A stretch of 64,000 nucleotides of DNA, taken from assembly GCA_021654635.1 (NCBI GenBank), contig AP025179.1, positions 4,774,001 through 4,838,000 of the forward strand, given 5' to 3'. The notes under the pieces were generated by a model that was not told where the DNA came from, did not search any database, and saw only the letters and a list, made by a program, of their open reading frames with translations. This document shows, piece after piece, positions 46,811 through 54,466 of this stretch (the stretch's first letter is position 1; every line of letters starts with the position of its first letter). The position numbers and the translations under genes are program-made. The stretch comes from Mycobacterium kiyosense (lineage in GTDB: Bacteria; Actinomycetota; Actinomycetes; Mycobacteriales; Mycobacteriaceae).

Positions 46811-47414
46811 ATGGCGAGCGGCGTCTCCCGGGTGGCCTACTTCGAAACGGGCCTCGAGGTGCTGTCCGACCTCGGTTACGGCGGGCTGAAGCTCGCTGAG
46901 GTATGCAGTCGGCTGGGTGTCAGCACCGGGTCCTTCTACCACTACTTCCACAACTGGCCGACCTACACGCGGGAATTGGTCGAGCACTGGCGTCAGGCCA
47001 ACACCGTGCGACTGGTGGAATGGATCCGCTCCGAACCCGATCCGCGCCGTCGCATCGACAGCATCATCGACATCGGCTTGAACCTGCCGCACGGGGCGGA
47101 AGCCGCGATCCGCGCCTGGAGCGGCGCGGACCCCGGTGTACATGCCGTCCAAGTGGACGTCGATCACGAGCGTCATCAGATTTTGCGGGGAGTCCGCGCT
47201 GCAGATACTGGGTGACGAACGGCAGGCTCAACTGTTCGCCGACTGGGCCGTCTACCTGCTCGTCGGCTACGAGCAGGCGACCCTGCCGCCGGACAAGGCG
47301 GCTCTGGAGTGGATCGTCGGTCAGCTTCTCGACGCGCTCGACGGGGGCCGGTTTCGACTCCGTCCCGCCCAGTTAGGAATTGGTTTGCCGCGCTTGGCCT
47401 TCCGGCACGCGTAG
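46811..47414 (+). CDS. TetR-family regulator (frameshifted)
   Basis: About 200 residues after repair. HTH: YFETGLEVLSDLGYGGLKLA, then EVCSRLGVSTGSFYHYFHNW. The frame breaks after HQILR; one base fewer in the run 47187-47190 gives ESALQILGDERQAQLFADWA, the usual C-terminal domain. The gene ends inside the end of the convergent TetR at 47373 by 42 bases; a further shift near the end that gives a shorter C-terminus (FDSVPPS) is possible. Downstream of the P450 remnant on the same strand. Confidence 0.8.
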
Positions 47415-48050
47415 ACCGCGGACGGTGAGTTGGGTCATGGCGTCGATCATGCGTTTGTAGGAAACCTTTTTCCCCAGGCCCATCCAGTCGCCGTGCAGTG
47501 CGGTTGACAGCACCATCGCGAACATCGCCCGCACAGTGGGGCGAAGGTCGAAGTCGGAAAACTGGCGTTCCGCCGCCTCGGTGGCGACCACTTCTTCGAA
47601 TAGCGCCAGTAATCGGTCGAAGGCGGTGTCGATCTGCGCCGAAGCCTCTCGGCTCAGTTCGTGGTACTGATGTGCCGACATCAGGGCGAGCAGGAGCTCA
47701 CGCTCGCCGTGCAGCACGTTGAACAGCCCGGTGTACAGGGCCGCACCCTCCTGCTGGGGACTGAGCGTGCCGTGCTCCCGTGACCGGTAATCGCTGATGT
47801 AGTCGTCCATGAACTCGGTGAACGGAGTGATCACTGCCTCTTGGAACAGGTTGGCCTTGGTGCCGAAGTGGCGGAAGATCATCACTTCGGTGAGTTGGGC
47901 GCGCTTGGCGATGTCGCGCGTCGCGGTGCCCCTGAATCCCTTCGCGGCGAACTCCTCTCGGGCCGCGCGCAAGATCAATTCCCGGCCCTGCCCGTGGGCG
48001 CGACTGCGGGTGCGCTCGGCGGGCCTGCCGGAGCTTGCCGGTTCCGTCAT
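47373..48050 (-). CDS. TetR-family regulator
   Basis: A 225-residue repressor: GRELILRAAREEFAAKGFRG, then TRDIAKRAQLTEVMIFRHFG with the helix end I-F-R-H-F. Its ATG 48050 lies inside a palindrome (48049-48066), so binding there would cover its own start and the divergent AveC-like gene. Autoregulation is inferred. Confidence 0.86.
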   Translation of the reverse strand: MTEPASSGRPAERTRSRAHGQGRELILRAAREEFAAKGFRGTATRDIAKRAQLTEVMIFRHFGTKANLFQEAVITPFTEFMDDYISDYRSREHGTLSPQQEGAALYTGLFNVLHGERELLLALMSAHQYHELSREASAQIDTAFDRLLALFEEVVATEAAERQFSDFDLRPTVRAMFAMVLSTALHGDWMGLGKKVSYKRMIDAMTQLTVRGLRVPEGQARQTNS

Positions 48051-48066
48051 ATAGCACTTACTATAT
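48049..48066. promoter_or_regulatory. Operator-like palindrome over a start codon
   Basis: ATATAG-N6-CTATAT, perfect 6-base arms. It includes the last two bases of the TetR start codon on the minus strand and lies 50 bases before the plus-strand GTG at 48117. Such a short leader suggests leaderless or nearly leaderless TetR mRNA. Confidence 0.5.
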
Positions 48067-48116
48067 CAGCGGCTGAGCAGACTCGGGCCGGCGTCGGCGA
48101 CCTAAGGACGTGGGAA

Positions 48117-48989
48117 GTGAACCCACCGGTAGATGCACCGATCGACATGGTGGTCGACCCGTTGTGGCAGTGGATCTTCGGTGTGCTGCACTTCGCGGTG
48201 GCGGCCCTGACCATCTATTTGGCCCTGCGCAACCCGCTTCGCCGCCGCGACTGGTGGGAGGCGCTGTTCCGGTCGGTCATCCTGGTCAGCGGCGCTCTGG
48301 GCGCGGTCGTCTTCGAAGGTGCAGTCGACCGGGCCGGGAAGCTTTGGTACGCCGAGCACGGGGCCTGGCCCCTGGTGCAGTTCTGGGGAACCCATGTCCC
48401 GCTCTGGGTCGCACCGGTGTACCTGTGGTTCATCGGCGGCGGTTCGCTGTTCATCATCCAGCGCATTCGCAGTGGCTGTCGGCCCAGGGATTTTCTGTAC
48501 ATCTTCGGCGGAATCGCGATAGCCGACCTGCTGCTGGAGATCCCGATCATCAAGATCGCCAAACTCTATACCTATTACGGGGACAACCAACCGTTCTTCA
48601 ACCAGCGCTGGTTCCCCTTGCCGCTGTGGTTTCTCAGCACCAACCGTCTGTTCGACCTGGTGCCGGCGCTGTTGATCCTGCTGCTGATGAGTTTCCGGAC
48701 GAGATGGGTGATCCTGGCGATCCCGTTCGTCATGTTCGGATCGATGTATGTGTCCTACGGTTTCGTCACCTGGCCGACGGTGGCAGCGCTGCACTCCGGA
48801 GCCAGCCCGCTGGTAGCCGGCCTAGCCGCCACCTACACCATTGTCTTCGGCGTCGGCGCGACCTTCGCCGGCGCACACCTCGGTCCCAAAATGACGAACA
48901 TCATGACCCATCACGACGGGCCGTCGACCCGACCCGAACGACCCCTTCGGCCAGCCGTCGCACCCGAACTCGCCTCGAGCGCTATGTGA
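48117..48989 (+). CDS. AveC-like integral membrane protein
   Basis: A 290-residue membrane protein with about seven helices, similar in plan to the spirocyclase AveC family widely annotated in mycobacteria: GAVVFEGAVDRAGKLWYAEH, HVPLWVAPVYLWFIGGGSLF, KLYTYYGDNQPFFNQRWFPL. In avermectin synthesis AveC closes a spiroketal; in mycobacteria the role is unknown. GTG 48117 is chosen for AAGGA eight bases upstream; the frame is open much further into the divergent TetR gene. Divergent from, and likely controlled by, that TetR. Confidence 0.75.
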   Translation: MNPPVDAPIDMVVDPLWQWIFGVLHFAVAALTIYLALRNPLRRRDWWEALFRSVILVSGALGAVVFEGAVDRAGKLWYAEHGAWPLVQFWGTHVPLWVAPVYLWFIGGGSLFIIQRIRSGCRPRDFLYIFGGIAIADLLLEIPIIKIAKLYTYYGDNQPFFNQRWFPLPLWFLSTNRLFDLVPALLILLLMSFRTRWVILAIPFVMFGSMYVSYGFVTWPTVAALHSGASPLVAGLAATYTIVFGVGATFAGAHLGPKMTNIMTHHDGPSTRPERPLRPAVAPELASSAM

Positions 48990-49090
48990 TTTCCACGCGG
49001 CAGTCCCGACCGCAGGTCACCCACTCGGCGCGAAACCGGCAACCGCCGCCCAACCGGGTACCGGCAACGCCAACCAGCGCCGGAGACCTT

Positions 49091-49816
49091 TCAGGAACGG
49101 CGCCGCGCCGGCACCCGTGGTTGCGAGCGGCCGAATAGGCGCCAGCGCGAGCCTGGCTTGACGGCGCCCTCGCGCGATGCGCTCGGGTCACTGTTGGATG
49201 TCAGGCCCCTTCGGAGGATGAGTTGCGCCTTCGCCACGATGTCATCGACCGATCCGCGGCGAGGATCCCACCACTCCGCGACCCAGTTCAAAGCCCCGAG
49301 CGACAGCAACATCGCAAGCGCGACATCCAATTCGGGATCAACCTGCCCCGCGGCCGCCGCATCGTAAAAGAGACTCTGCCAAAGCTGCCCGTAGGCGGCC
49401 TCTTCTTTCTTCTGTCGTTTGCTCAATTTCTCGGGAAGCTGACCCGAATTCCGGATCGAGGCAGTGCAGTAATCGGAGAGCTGCAGCTCGTTCCGGAGGT
49501 GCGCTTCGACGGCGACCATGATCCGATCCATCGGCGACGCGCCTGGCGGCAACGCGTCCAGCGCTTGCTGCAAACGCTGGCGCATATCGCTGATCCCGCG
49601 GTACATGACCTCTTCGATGAGGTCATCGCGAGTCTGGAAGTGGTCGTAGATCGCCACCGGCGCGATGTCGGCCGACTCAGCAATGTCGGTCATCCGCGTC
49701 CCGGCGTAGCCCTTGCTGCTCAGCACGTGGGCGGCAGCATCCAGGATCCGCGTCCGGGTTCGTTCGGACTCATTGTTTTCAGTGTTTGCCTTAGTAATAA
49801 ATGGCACCTTGGACAT
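49091..49816 (-). CDS. TetR-family regulator
   Basis: A 241-residue repressor: RTRTRILDAAAHVLSSKGYA, then TRMTDIAESADIAPVAIYDHFQ with the I-Y-D-H-F helix end. The C-terminus is Arg-rich (RRRS). Upstream is a palindrome-like site at 49825 whose AGCGTAAA half is shared with 7389. It follows the end of the Rieske operon (49923) on the same strand with a 106-base gap, so it could regulate that operon or region 1. Confidence 0.86.
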   Translation of the reverse strand: MSKVPFITKANTENNESERTRTRILDAAAHVLSSKGYAGTRMTDIAESADIAPVAIYDHFQTRDDLIEEVMYRGISDMRQRLQQALDALPPGASPMDRIMVAVEAHLRNELQLSDYCTASIRNSGQLPEKLSKRQKKEEAAYGQLWQSLFYDAAAAGQVDPELDVALAMLLSLGALNWVAEWWDPRRGSVDDIVAKAQLILRRGLTSNSDPSASREGAVKPGSRWRLFGRSQPRVPARRRS

Positions 49817-49824
49817 ATATTAAT

Positions 49825-49837
49825 TTTACGCTTCTAA
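49825..49837. promoter_or_regulatory. Imperfect palindrome upstream of TetR gene
   Basis: TTTACGCTTCTAA, 8 bases upstream of the ATG at 49816; on the minus strand TTAGA-AGCGTAAA. The half site AGCGTAAA equals that in the perfect palindrome 7389-7402. Possible autoregulatory site. Confidence 0.4.
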
Positions 49838-49922
49838 CGCGGCCCTGAAAGGTATTTCCCGGCCGGAAATTTTTGCTCCGTCAGCCGTGCCTCGCCCCGC
49901 GATCAGGCGGTGGGCGACCGCC

Positions 49923-51119
49923 TCAGCGACCGTCGTGGCGGCTGAGCACCGACACGAACGAAACGCAGGTGCCCGGCCGTCCTCCCAGGTTGTGAGTCAG
50001 CGCGGTGTGCGGGTCGGGCAATTGCCGCTGGCCCGCCGCACCACGGAACTGCAACCAGGCTTCGTAGAGCATCCGCAACCCACTGGCGCCCACCGGATGC
50101 CCGAACGATTTCAAGCCACCGTCGGGATTGATCGGCAGTCGCCCGTCGGCGTCGAAGTCGCCGGCCAGTACGTCCTTCCAGGACTGGCCGGGATCGGCGA
50201 AACCCAGGTCCTCCATGAGCACGATCTCCGTCGGGGTGAAACAGTCGTGCACCTCGGCGAACGAGAATGCGGTGCGCGGGTCGTCGATGCCGGCTTGCCG
50301 GTAGGCGTCGCGGGCCGAGCGAACCACCTCGGGAAAGCTGGTGTAGTCGTAGTCCGGGTCCGTCGCGCCCAACCCCGAACCGGCGACCAGCGACAGTGCC
50401 CGCACGTACATCGGGGTGTCGGTGTAGCGCAAGGCGTGTTCGGCCGGCACGACGATCGCGCACGCCGCACCGTCGGAGACTCCGGAGCAATCGAATACAC
50501 CAAGCCGGCCGGCCACCTTCGGCGCGTTGTCGATGGTTTCCTTGGCGACGGCAGACCTGAACTGCGCTTTGGGGTTACGGGCCCCGTTCACGTGGTTCTT
50601 CCACGCCACGTGCGTCATCGCGTCGCGCATCTCGCCGGCGTCCACCCCGTACTTCGCGCAGTAGGCGGGGTCGAGCAACGAGAACGCCGCGGGCGCGGTC
50701 ATCGAGAGTTCGGGGGCAGTGCCGTCGCCAGGCGGGTCCTGGCGTAACAATCCCGAGAAGCCGGAATCCTTCAGCTTTTCCACCCCGACCGCCATCGCTA
50801 CGTCGTAGGCGCCGGCGGCGACGGCATAGCAGGCGTTACGGAACGCCTCCGACCCACTGGCGCACATGTTCTCGACGCGAGTGACCGGCTTGTCCCCGAT
50901 CCCCAACGGCCGGCTCAACGTCAAACCGGACATGCCCGAGCTGAGAGTGCCCAGCCAGTAGGCGTCGATATCGTCCCGGTCCAGCTCGGGTACTGACGCC
51001 ATACATTCGGCGACCGCTTCCATGAGCAGGTCTTCGGTCGAGCTGTCCCAGCGCTCGCCGAACCGCGAGCACCCCATTGCGACCACCGCTACCTTGCCGG
51101 CAATACCGTTGCTAGGCAT
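49923..51119 (-). CDS. Thiolase-like protein (SCP-x/Ltp type)
   Basis: A 398-residue thiolase-fold enzyme. Cys86 in VENMCASGSEAFRNACYAV, GHPVGASGLRMLYEAWLQFR with the His, and the C-terminal HNLGGRPGTCVSFVSVLS in place of the usual C-x-G-G-G of degradative thiolases. This is the SCP-x/lipid-transfer-protein type, which includes steroid side-chain aldolases that need a DUF35 partner; a DUF35 domain is in the gene just upstream. The start overlaps that gene by 8 bases. Last gene of the Rieske operon. Confidence 0.86.
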   Translation of the reverse strand: MPSNGIAGKVAVVAMGCSRFGERWDSSTEDLLMEAVAECMASVPELDRDDIDAYWLGTLSSGMSGLTLSRPLGIGDKPVTRVENMCASGSEAFRNACYAVAAGAYDVAMAVGVEKLKDSGFSGLLRQDPPGDGTAPELSMTAPAAFSLLDPAYCAKYGVDAGEMRDAMTHVAWKNHVNGARNPKAQFRSAVAKETIDNAPKVAGRLGVFDCSGVSDGAACAIVVPAEHALRYTDTPMYVRALSLVAGSGLGATDPDYDYTSFPEVVRSARDAYRQAGIDDPRTAFSFAEVHDCFTPTEIVLMEDLGFADPGQSWKDVLAGDFDADGRLPINPDGGLKSFGHPVGASGLRMLYEAWLQFRGAAGQRQLPDPHTALTHNLGGRPGTCVSFVSVLSRHDGR

Positions 51120-52470
51120 GGTCTCTCACGTCCAGTCGGGCCTTCCAGAAGTAGTTGTGCACGCCGCCCGCGGTGAACAGGCGACGGAAGGTGAAGTCCA
51201 CTGACGACCCGACGCGGATTCGCTCCGGTTCGGCGTCGGCGACCTCACAGGTGAAGCGGCCGCCGCCCGCCACATCAATGACGGCCTGCACGACCGGCGG
51301 CGACGGCGAGTAGGCCAGGTGGTCGACGGTGTAGGTGGCCACCGACCCACGCAGTCCGGCTACCGGCACCGCACTCATCTGATCCTTTGCGCCGCACTGC
51401 TTGCAGACGCGCGCCGGCGGAAGGTGGATGAAATCGCATGCCGCACAACGTGAACCGCGCAGACCGAATTTCCAGGGGGCGGCGCGGCCGGCGGCCGGCC
51501 CAGACGGACGGTCCGGCTCGGGACGACGCGGCGGCTCCAGCTCGACCAGCCCTCGCCACGACAGGTAAGTGAGATAGTCGACCGGCAGGCCGCCGGCCCG
51601 CTGCGCGCTGACCGGATGCGGTTGGCGCGCGCCGGGCAGCGCCGTGGTGGTCCGCAACAGCAGCGCGTCGCAACCGTCGACGGCCGACAGCATCAACACG
51701 GTTTCATCGGGCTCGGCGATGTCCAACACGCTGCACAGTGCCAGCGCGGCGTCACAGGCACCGGAAAAGCCGATCGGCGACGTGACCACCGACTTCTCCC
51801 CCTTCACCAAGGTGGCCGCGCGTTTGACGATCCCGCTGTTCGGGCAGGTGAGCACGACATGGTCGACACCGGGCAACCCCGAGGCGTCCAGCACCCGGTC
51901 CGCGGCGGTGCGGATCAGGGTCGCGTAACGCTCGGCGCCGAACCGCTCCTCCCATTGCTCGCCGGTCGCCGAAGTCGTCGCGCGCCAACGGTCGATGAAC
52001 TCCGCCGTCAATGAGTACGTCTCGAGCACCTCGGCGATCGCGGGTGCGTCGGCCCCGAAAACGAGGGCCGCCGCGCCATCGCCGCCGAGTTTCTCGTCGG
52101 CTGACTTCGGCCGGCCCACCCGGACATCGGCGCTGGCCGCGATTCCTCCGGTGCTCGCCGCCGCCAGAATCGCGGCGAAGCCGCTCCGCCCCGATCCGCA
52201 CAAATCGACGGCAAGCGCCTCGAACGGCAACCCCAGCGCGGCGTGGATGGCCGTGGCGTTGGTCTTGTCCGCGTAAGCCGGTGTGCTGCTGGCGAAATAC
52301 AGGGCCGCAGCGGTACGCGAGTGGGGTATGTCGGCGATGGCCGCCACCGCCATGGTGGTGCTGTCCTCATCGAACCCGGCAACGACCCGGTCGCCCCGGC
52401 GCAGACCGATGTCGCCACCGGCCAGCCGGTACCGCGGCACATACGCCGCGTAGCCGATCAGGCCCTTCAT
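51112..52470 (-). CDS. HMG-CoA-synthase-like thiolase fold fused to DUF35
   Basis: About 452 residues. The N-terminal two thirds resemble archaeal-type HMG-CoA synthase (GYAAYVPRYRLAGGDIGLR, DEDSTTMAVAAIADI, Cys91 in AVDLCGSGRSGFAAILAAA). The C-terminus is a DUF35 unit: a zinc ribbon with four Cys (CAACDFIHLPPARVCKQCG) and an OB fold (VATYTVDHLAYSPSPPVV). ATG 52470 shares a base with the preceding stop (TGATG). DUF35 proteins scaffold thiolase/HMG-CoA synthase complexes and aldolases; here it is fused and followed by a thiolase. Substrate unknown. Confidence 0.82.
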   Translation of the reverse strand: MKGLIGYAAYVPRYRLAGGDIGLRRGDRVVAGFDEDSTTMAVAAIADIPHSRTAAALYFASSTPAYADKTNATAIHAALGLPFEALAVDLCGSGRSGFAAILAAASTGGIAASADVRVGRPKSADEKLGGDGAAALVFGADAPAIAEVLETYSLTAEFIDRWRATTSATGEQWEERFGAERYATLIRTAADRVLDASGLPGVDHVVLTCPNSGIVKRAATLVKGEKSVVTSPIGFSGACDAALALCSVLDIAEPDETVLMLSAVDGCDALLLRTTTALPGARQPHPVSAQRAGGLPVDYLTYLSWRGLVELEPPRRPEPDRPSGPAAGRAAPWKFGLRGSRCAACDFIHLPPARVCKQCGAKDQMSAVPVAGLRGSVATYTVDHLAYSPSPPVVQAVIDVAGGGRFTCEVADAEPERIRVGSSVDFTFRRLFTAGGVHNYFWKARLDVRDHA

Positions 52471-53678
52471 CACGAGACTCCCCGGAAGATCGCGGCCAGG
52501 CCCTGGCCACCGCCGATGCACATGGTCTCGAGCGCCAGCCCCCCACCGCGCCGGCGCAGCTCGTGCAACATGGTCACCATGATCCGGACACCCGTTGCGC
52601 CGATGGGATGTCCCAACGAGATACCGGAGCCGTTGACGTTGAGCCGGTCGTCGACGTCGTCCGGCTTGACGCCCAGGCCGGCCAGCACTGCCAGCACCTG
52701 GACGGCGAACGCTTCGTTGATCTCGATCAGATCCATCTCGTCAAGACCGAAACCTGTTCGGCGAAACAGCTTTTCGACGGCTGCGACCGGTCCGATGCCC
52801 ATCCGCGACGGCTCACAGCCGACCGCTGCCCAGCCTTCCAGAAAGCCAAGCGGAGTCAGGCCGAGTTCGTCGAGCCGATCCTCGGCGACCACCAGGCACG
52901 CCGCCGCGGCGTCATTCTGCTGACTGGAATTGCCTGCCGTAACAGTGCCGTCCTTCATCAGCGGACGCAGCCGGCCCAACGTCTCGACAGTGGTGTCGGG
53001 GCGGATGCCCTCGTCGCGGTCGAATTGCACCGGGTCGCCTTTGCGCTGCGGCACTTCCACCGCGACGATCTCTTCGTCGAAGCGGCCGGCCCGCTGGGCA
53101 GCGGCGGCGCGCTGCTGACTGCGCGCCGCGAAACTATCCGCGGCTTGGCGGTCAATCCCGTAGTCGGCGGCCAGATTCTCCGCGGTCTCGATCATGCCGC
53201 TGATGGGGCCGAATCGCCATATCGGCTGCGACATTTCGCGACCGCGGTCGAGCCGGTCGTAGAGCGTCTGGTTGCCCGAACGCGAACCCCACCGCGCGGT
53301 GGTGGTGTAGTGCTCGATGTTGCTCATCGATTCGACGCCACCGGCCACTACCACGTCGGCGGCCCCGGTCTGCACCATCATCGCGGCAGTGACGACGGCC
53401 TGCAGACCGCCGCCACAACGCCGGTCGATCTGCAATCCCGGAACACCGATCGGGAGCCCGGCGTGCAGCGCGGCCCAGCGGCCGATGCACGGCGCCTCGG
53501 AATTGGCGTAGGACTGGGCGATCACCACATCCTCGATAGCGTCGGGGTCGACGCTGCTGCGCTCGACGACTGCCTTGATCGTGCGGGCGGCGAGGTCCTC
53601 AGCCCGCAGCGGCCGCAGGCTGCCGCCGAACGTTCCTACCGCGGTTCGCACCGGACTCGCTATCGCGGCGCGCCTCAT
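52470..53678 (-). CDS. Acetyl-CoA acetyltransferase (thiolase, FadA-type)
   Basis: A complete 402-residue degradative thiolase: Cys88 in DRRCGGGLQAVVTAAMM, EINEAFAVQVLAVL, His357 in GHPIGATGVRIMV and Cys387 in ETMCIGGGQGLAAIF. Cleaves 3-ketoacyl-CoA to acetyl-CoA and a shortened acyl-CoA. Overlaps the small protein gene upstream by 4 bases (ATGA) and the fusion gene downstream by one. Confidence 0.93.
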   Translation of the reverse strand: MRRAAIASPVRTAVGTFGGSLRPLRAEDLAARTIKAVVERSSVDPDAIEDVVIAQSYANSEAPCIGRWAALHAGLPIGVPGLQIDRRCGGGLQAVVTAAMMVQTGAADVVVAGGVESMSNIEHYTTTARWGSRSGNQTLYDRLDRGREMSQPIWRFGPISGMIETAENLAADYGIDRQAADSFAARSQQRAAAAQRAGRFDEEIVAVEVPQRKGDPVQFDRDEGIRPDTTVETLGRLRPLMKDGTVTAGNSSQQNDAAAACLVVAEDRLDELGLTPLGFLEGWAAVGCEPSRMGIGPVAAVEKLFRRTGFGLDEMDLIEINEAFAVQVLAVLAGLGVKPDDVDDRLNVNGSGISLGHPIGATGVRIMVTMLHELRRRGGGLALETMCIGGGQGLAAIFRGVS

Positions 53679-53929
53679 GTATCACCGCGCCAACGCCCGT
53701 CGGAGGGATCGAGCAATTCGGTCAGGTGCTCGTCTGACAGCCAGATGATCGTCTCCAGTTCCAACGCGTCCAGAAAGCGGACCCGACCGGAGCGCAGGTC
53801 CTCCAACCGCAGCCGCGGAGAGTTGCCGGATATGTCGAAATTAACTGATACCTGGGCGAATTCATTACTGATCACCGGACCCACCCCAGGCACGCTCACC
53901 GGATCGCCGTCGCCGACTTCAATGGTCAT
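53675..53929 (-). CDS. Small protein of the dioxygenase operon, unknown
   Basis: An 84-residue acidic protein, no Cys, no membrane helix, starting MTIEVGDGDPVSVPGVGPVI and ending WLSDEHLTELLDPSDGRW. Located between the dioxygenase beta subunit (6 bases) and a thiolase (4-base overlap), so certainly translated with them. I do not recognise a family; an accessory role in the dioxygenase is possible. Confidence 0.7.
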   Translation of the reverse strand: MTIEVGDGDPVSVPGVGPVISNEFAQVSVNFDISGNSPRLRLEDLRSGRVRFLDALELETIIWLSDEHLTELLDPSDGRWRGDT

Positions 53930-53935
53930 GGCGGC

Positions 53936-54466
53936 TCAGATCAGAAAGCCAAGTGTCGGGATCGGCTGGTCGTTGTTCACCAGCACGACCTTCTTATACG
54001 CCAGCCGCAACTCGCCGTCCTGGCGGCGCAGCCGATAAGTGGTCCGTCCGCCCCACAGCTCGGTGCCGCGGGCGCGGGACTCCAGGACCAGGAAGTTCGC
54101 CGCCACCTCCAGGTCGACCCCGCCGCTGGAATTGGTACGGCCGCCGAGGAATTCGATGTTGGACACCAGGCGCCGCAGGTTCGATGGGGGTGCCTGAGCG
54201 TAACGTTTGCCGGTGCGGACCTGCTTGAGCCGGGTCGCGATACGGCTGCGGTTGTCGTAGATCACCGACATCGTTCTGGCAGGGTCGTCGGTGCCGGCCA
54301 CCGGCACCCAATACAGCGCATCATCGGTCCACAGCGCTTCCCACGCATCGTAGTCCGACTCGTCGGCCAAGCGGGCTTCGCGGTACAGGAACTGCTCGAC
54401 CTCCCAGCGATCGAAGCCGTCAGGTACCGGTCCCGGTGCGGACTGCTTGTCCAGTGCGGTAGTCAC
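53936..54466 (-). CDS. Ring-hydroxylating dioxygenase beta subunit
   Basis: A 176-residue cone-shaped SnoaL-like subunit: VEQFLYREARLADESDYDAW, ALWTDDALYWVPVAGTD, SRIATRLKQVRTGKRYAQ. Beta subunits of Rieske dioxygenases are structural and shape the active site. ATG overlaps the alpha subunit stop (ATGA), as is usual for a complex made in equal amounts. Confidence 0.9.
   Translation of the reverse strand: MTTALDKQSAPGPVPDGFDRWEVEQFLYREARLADESDYDAWEALWTDDALYWVPVAGTDDPARTMSVIYDNRSRIATRLKQVRTGKRYAQAPPSNLRRLVSNIEFLGGRTNSSGGVDLEVAANFLVLESRARGTELWGGRTTYRLRRQDGELRLAYKKVVLVNNDQPIPTLGFLI

Noticed and set aside
52011..54038. Open frame of 675 codons on the plus strand
   Set aside because: Lies antisense to the thiolase and DUF35-fusion genes; Arg/Pro/His-rich composition without any motif. 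It is a by-product of high G+C codon use, as are the long antisense frames at 311-1414, 13265-14881, 36412-38040 and 41705-43489.
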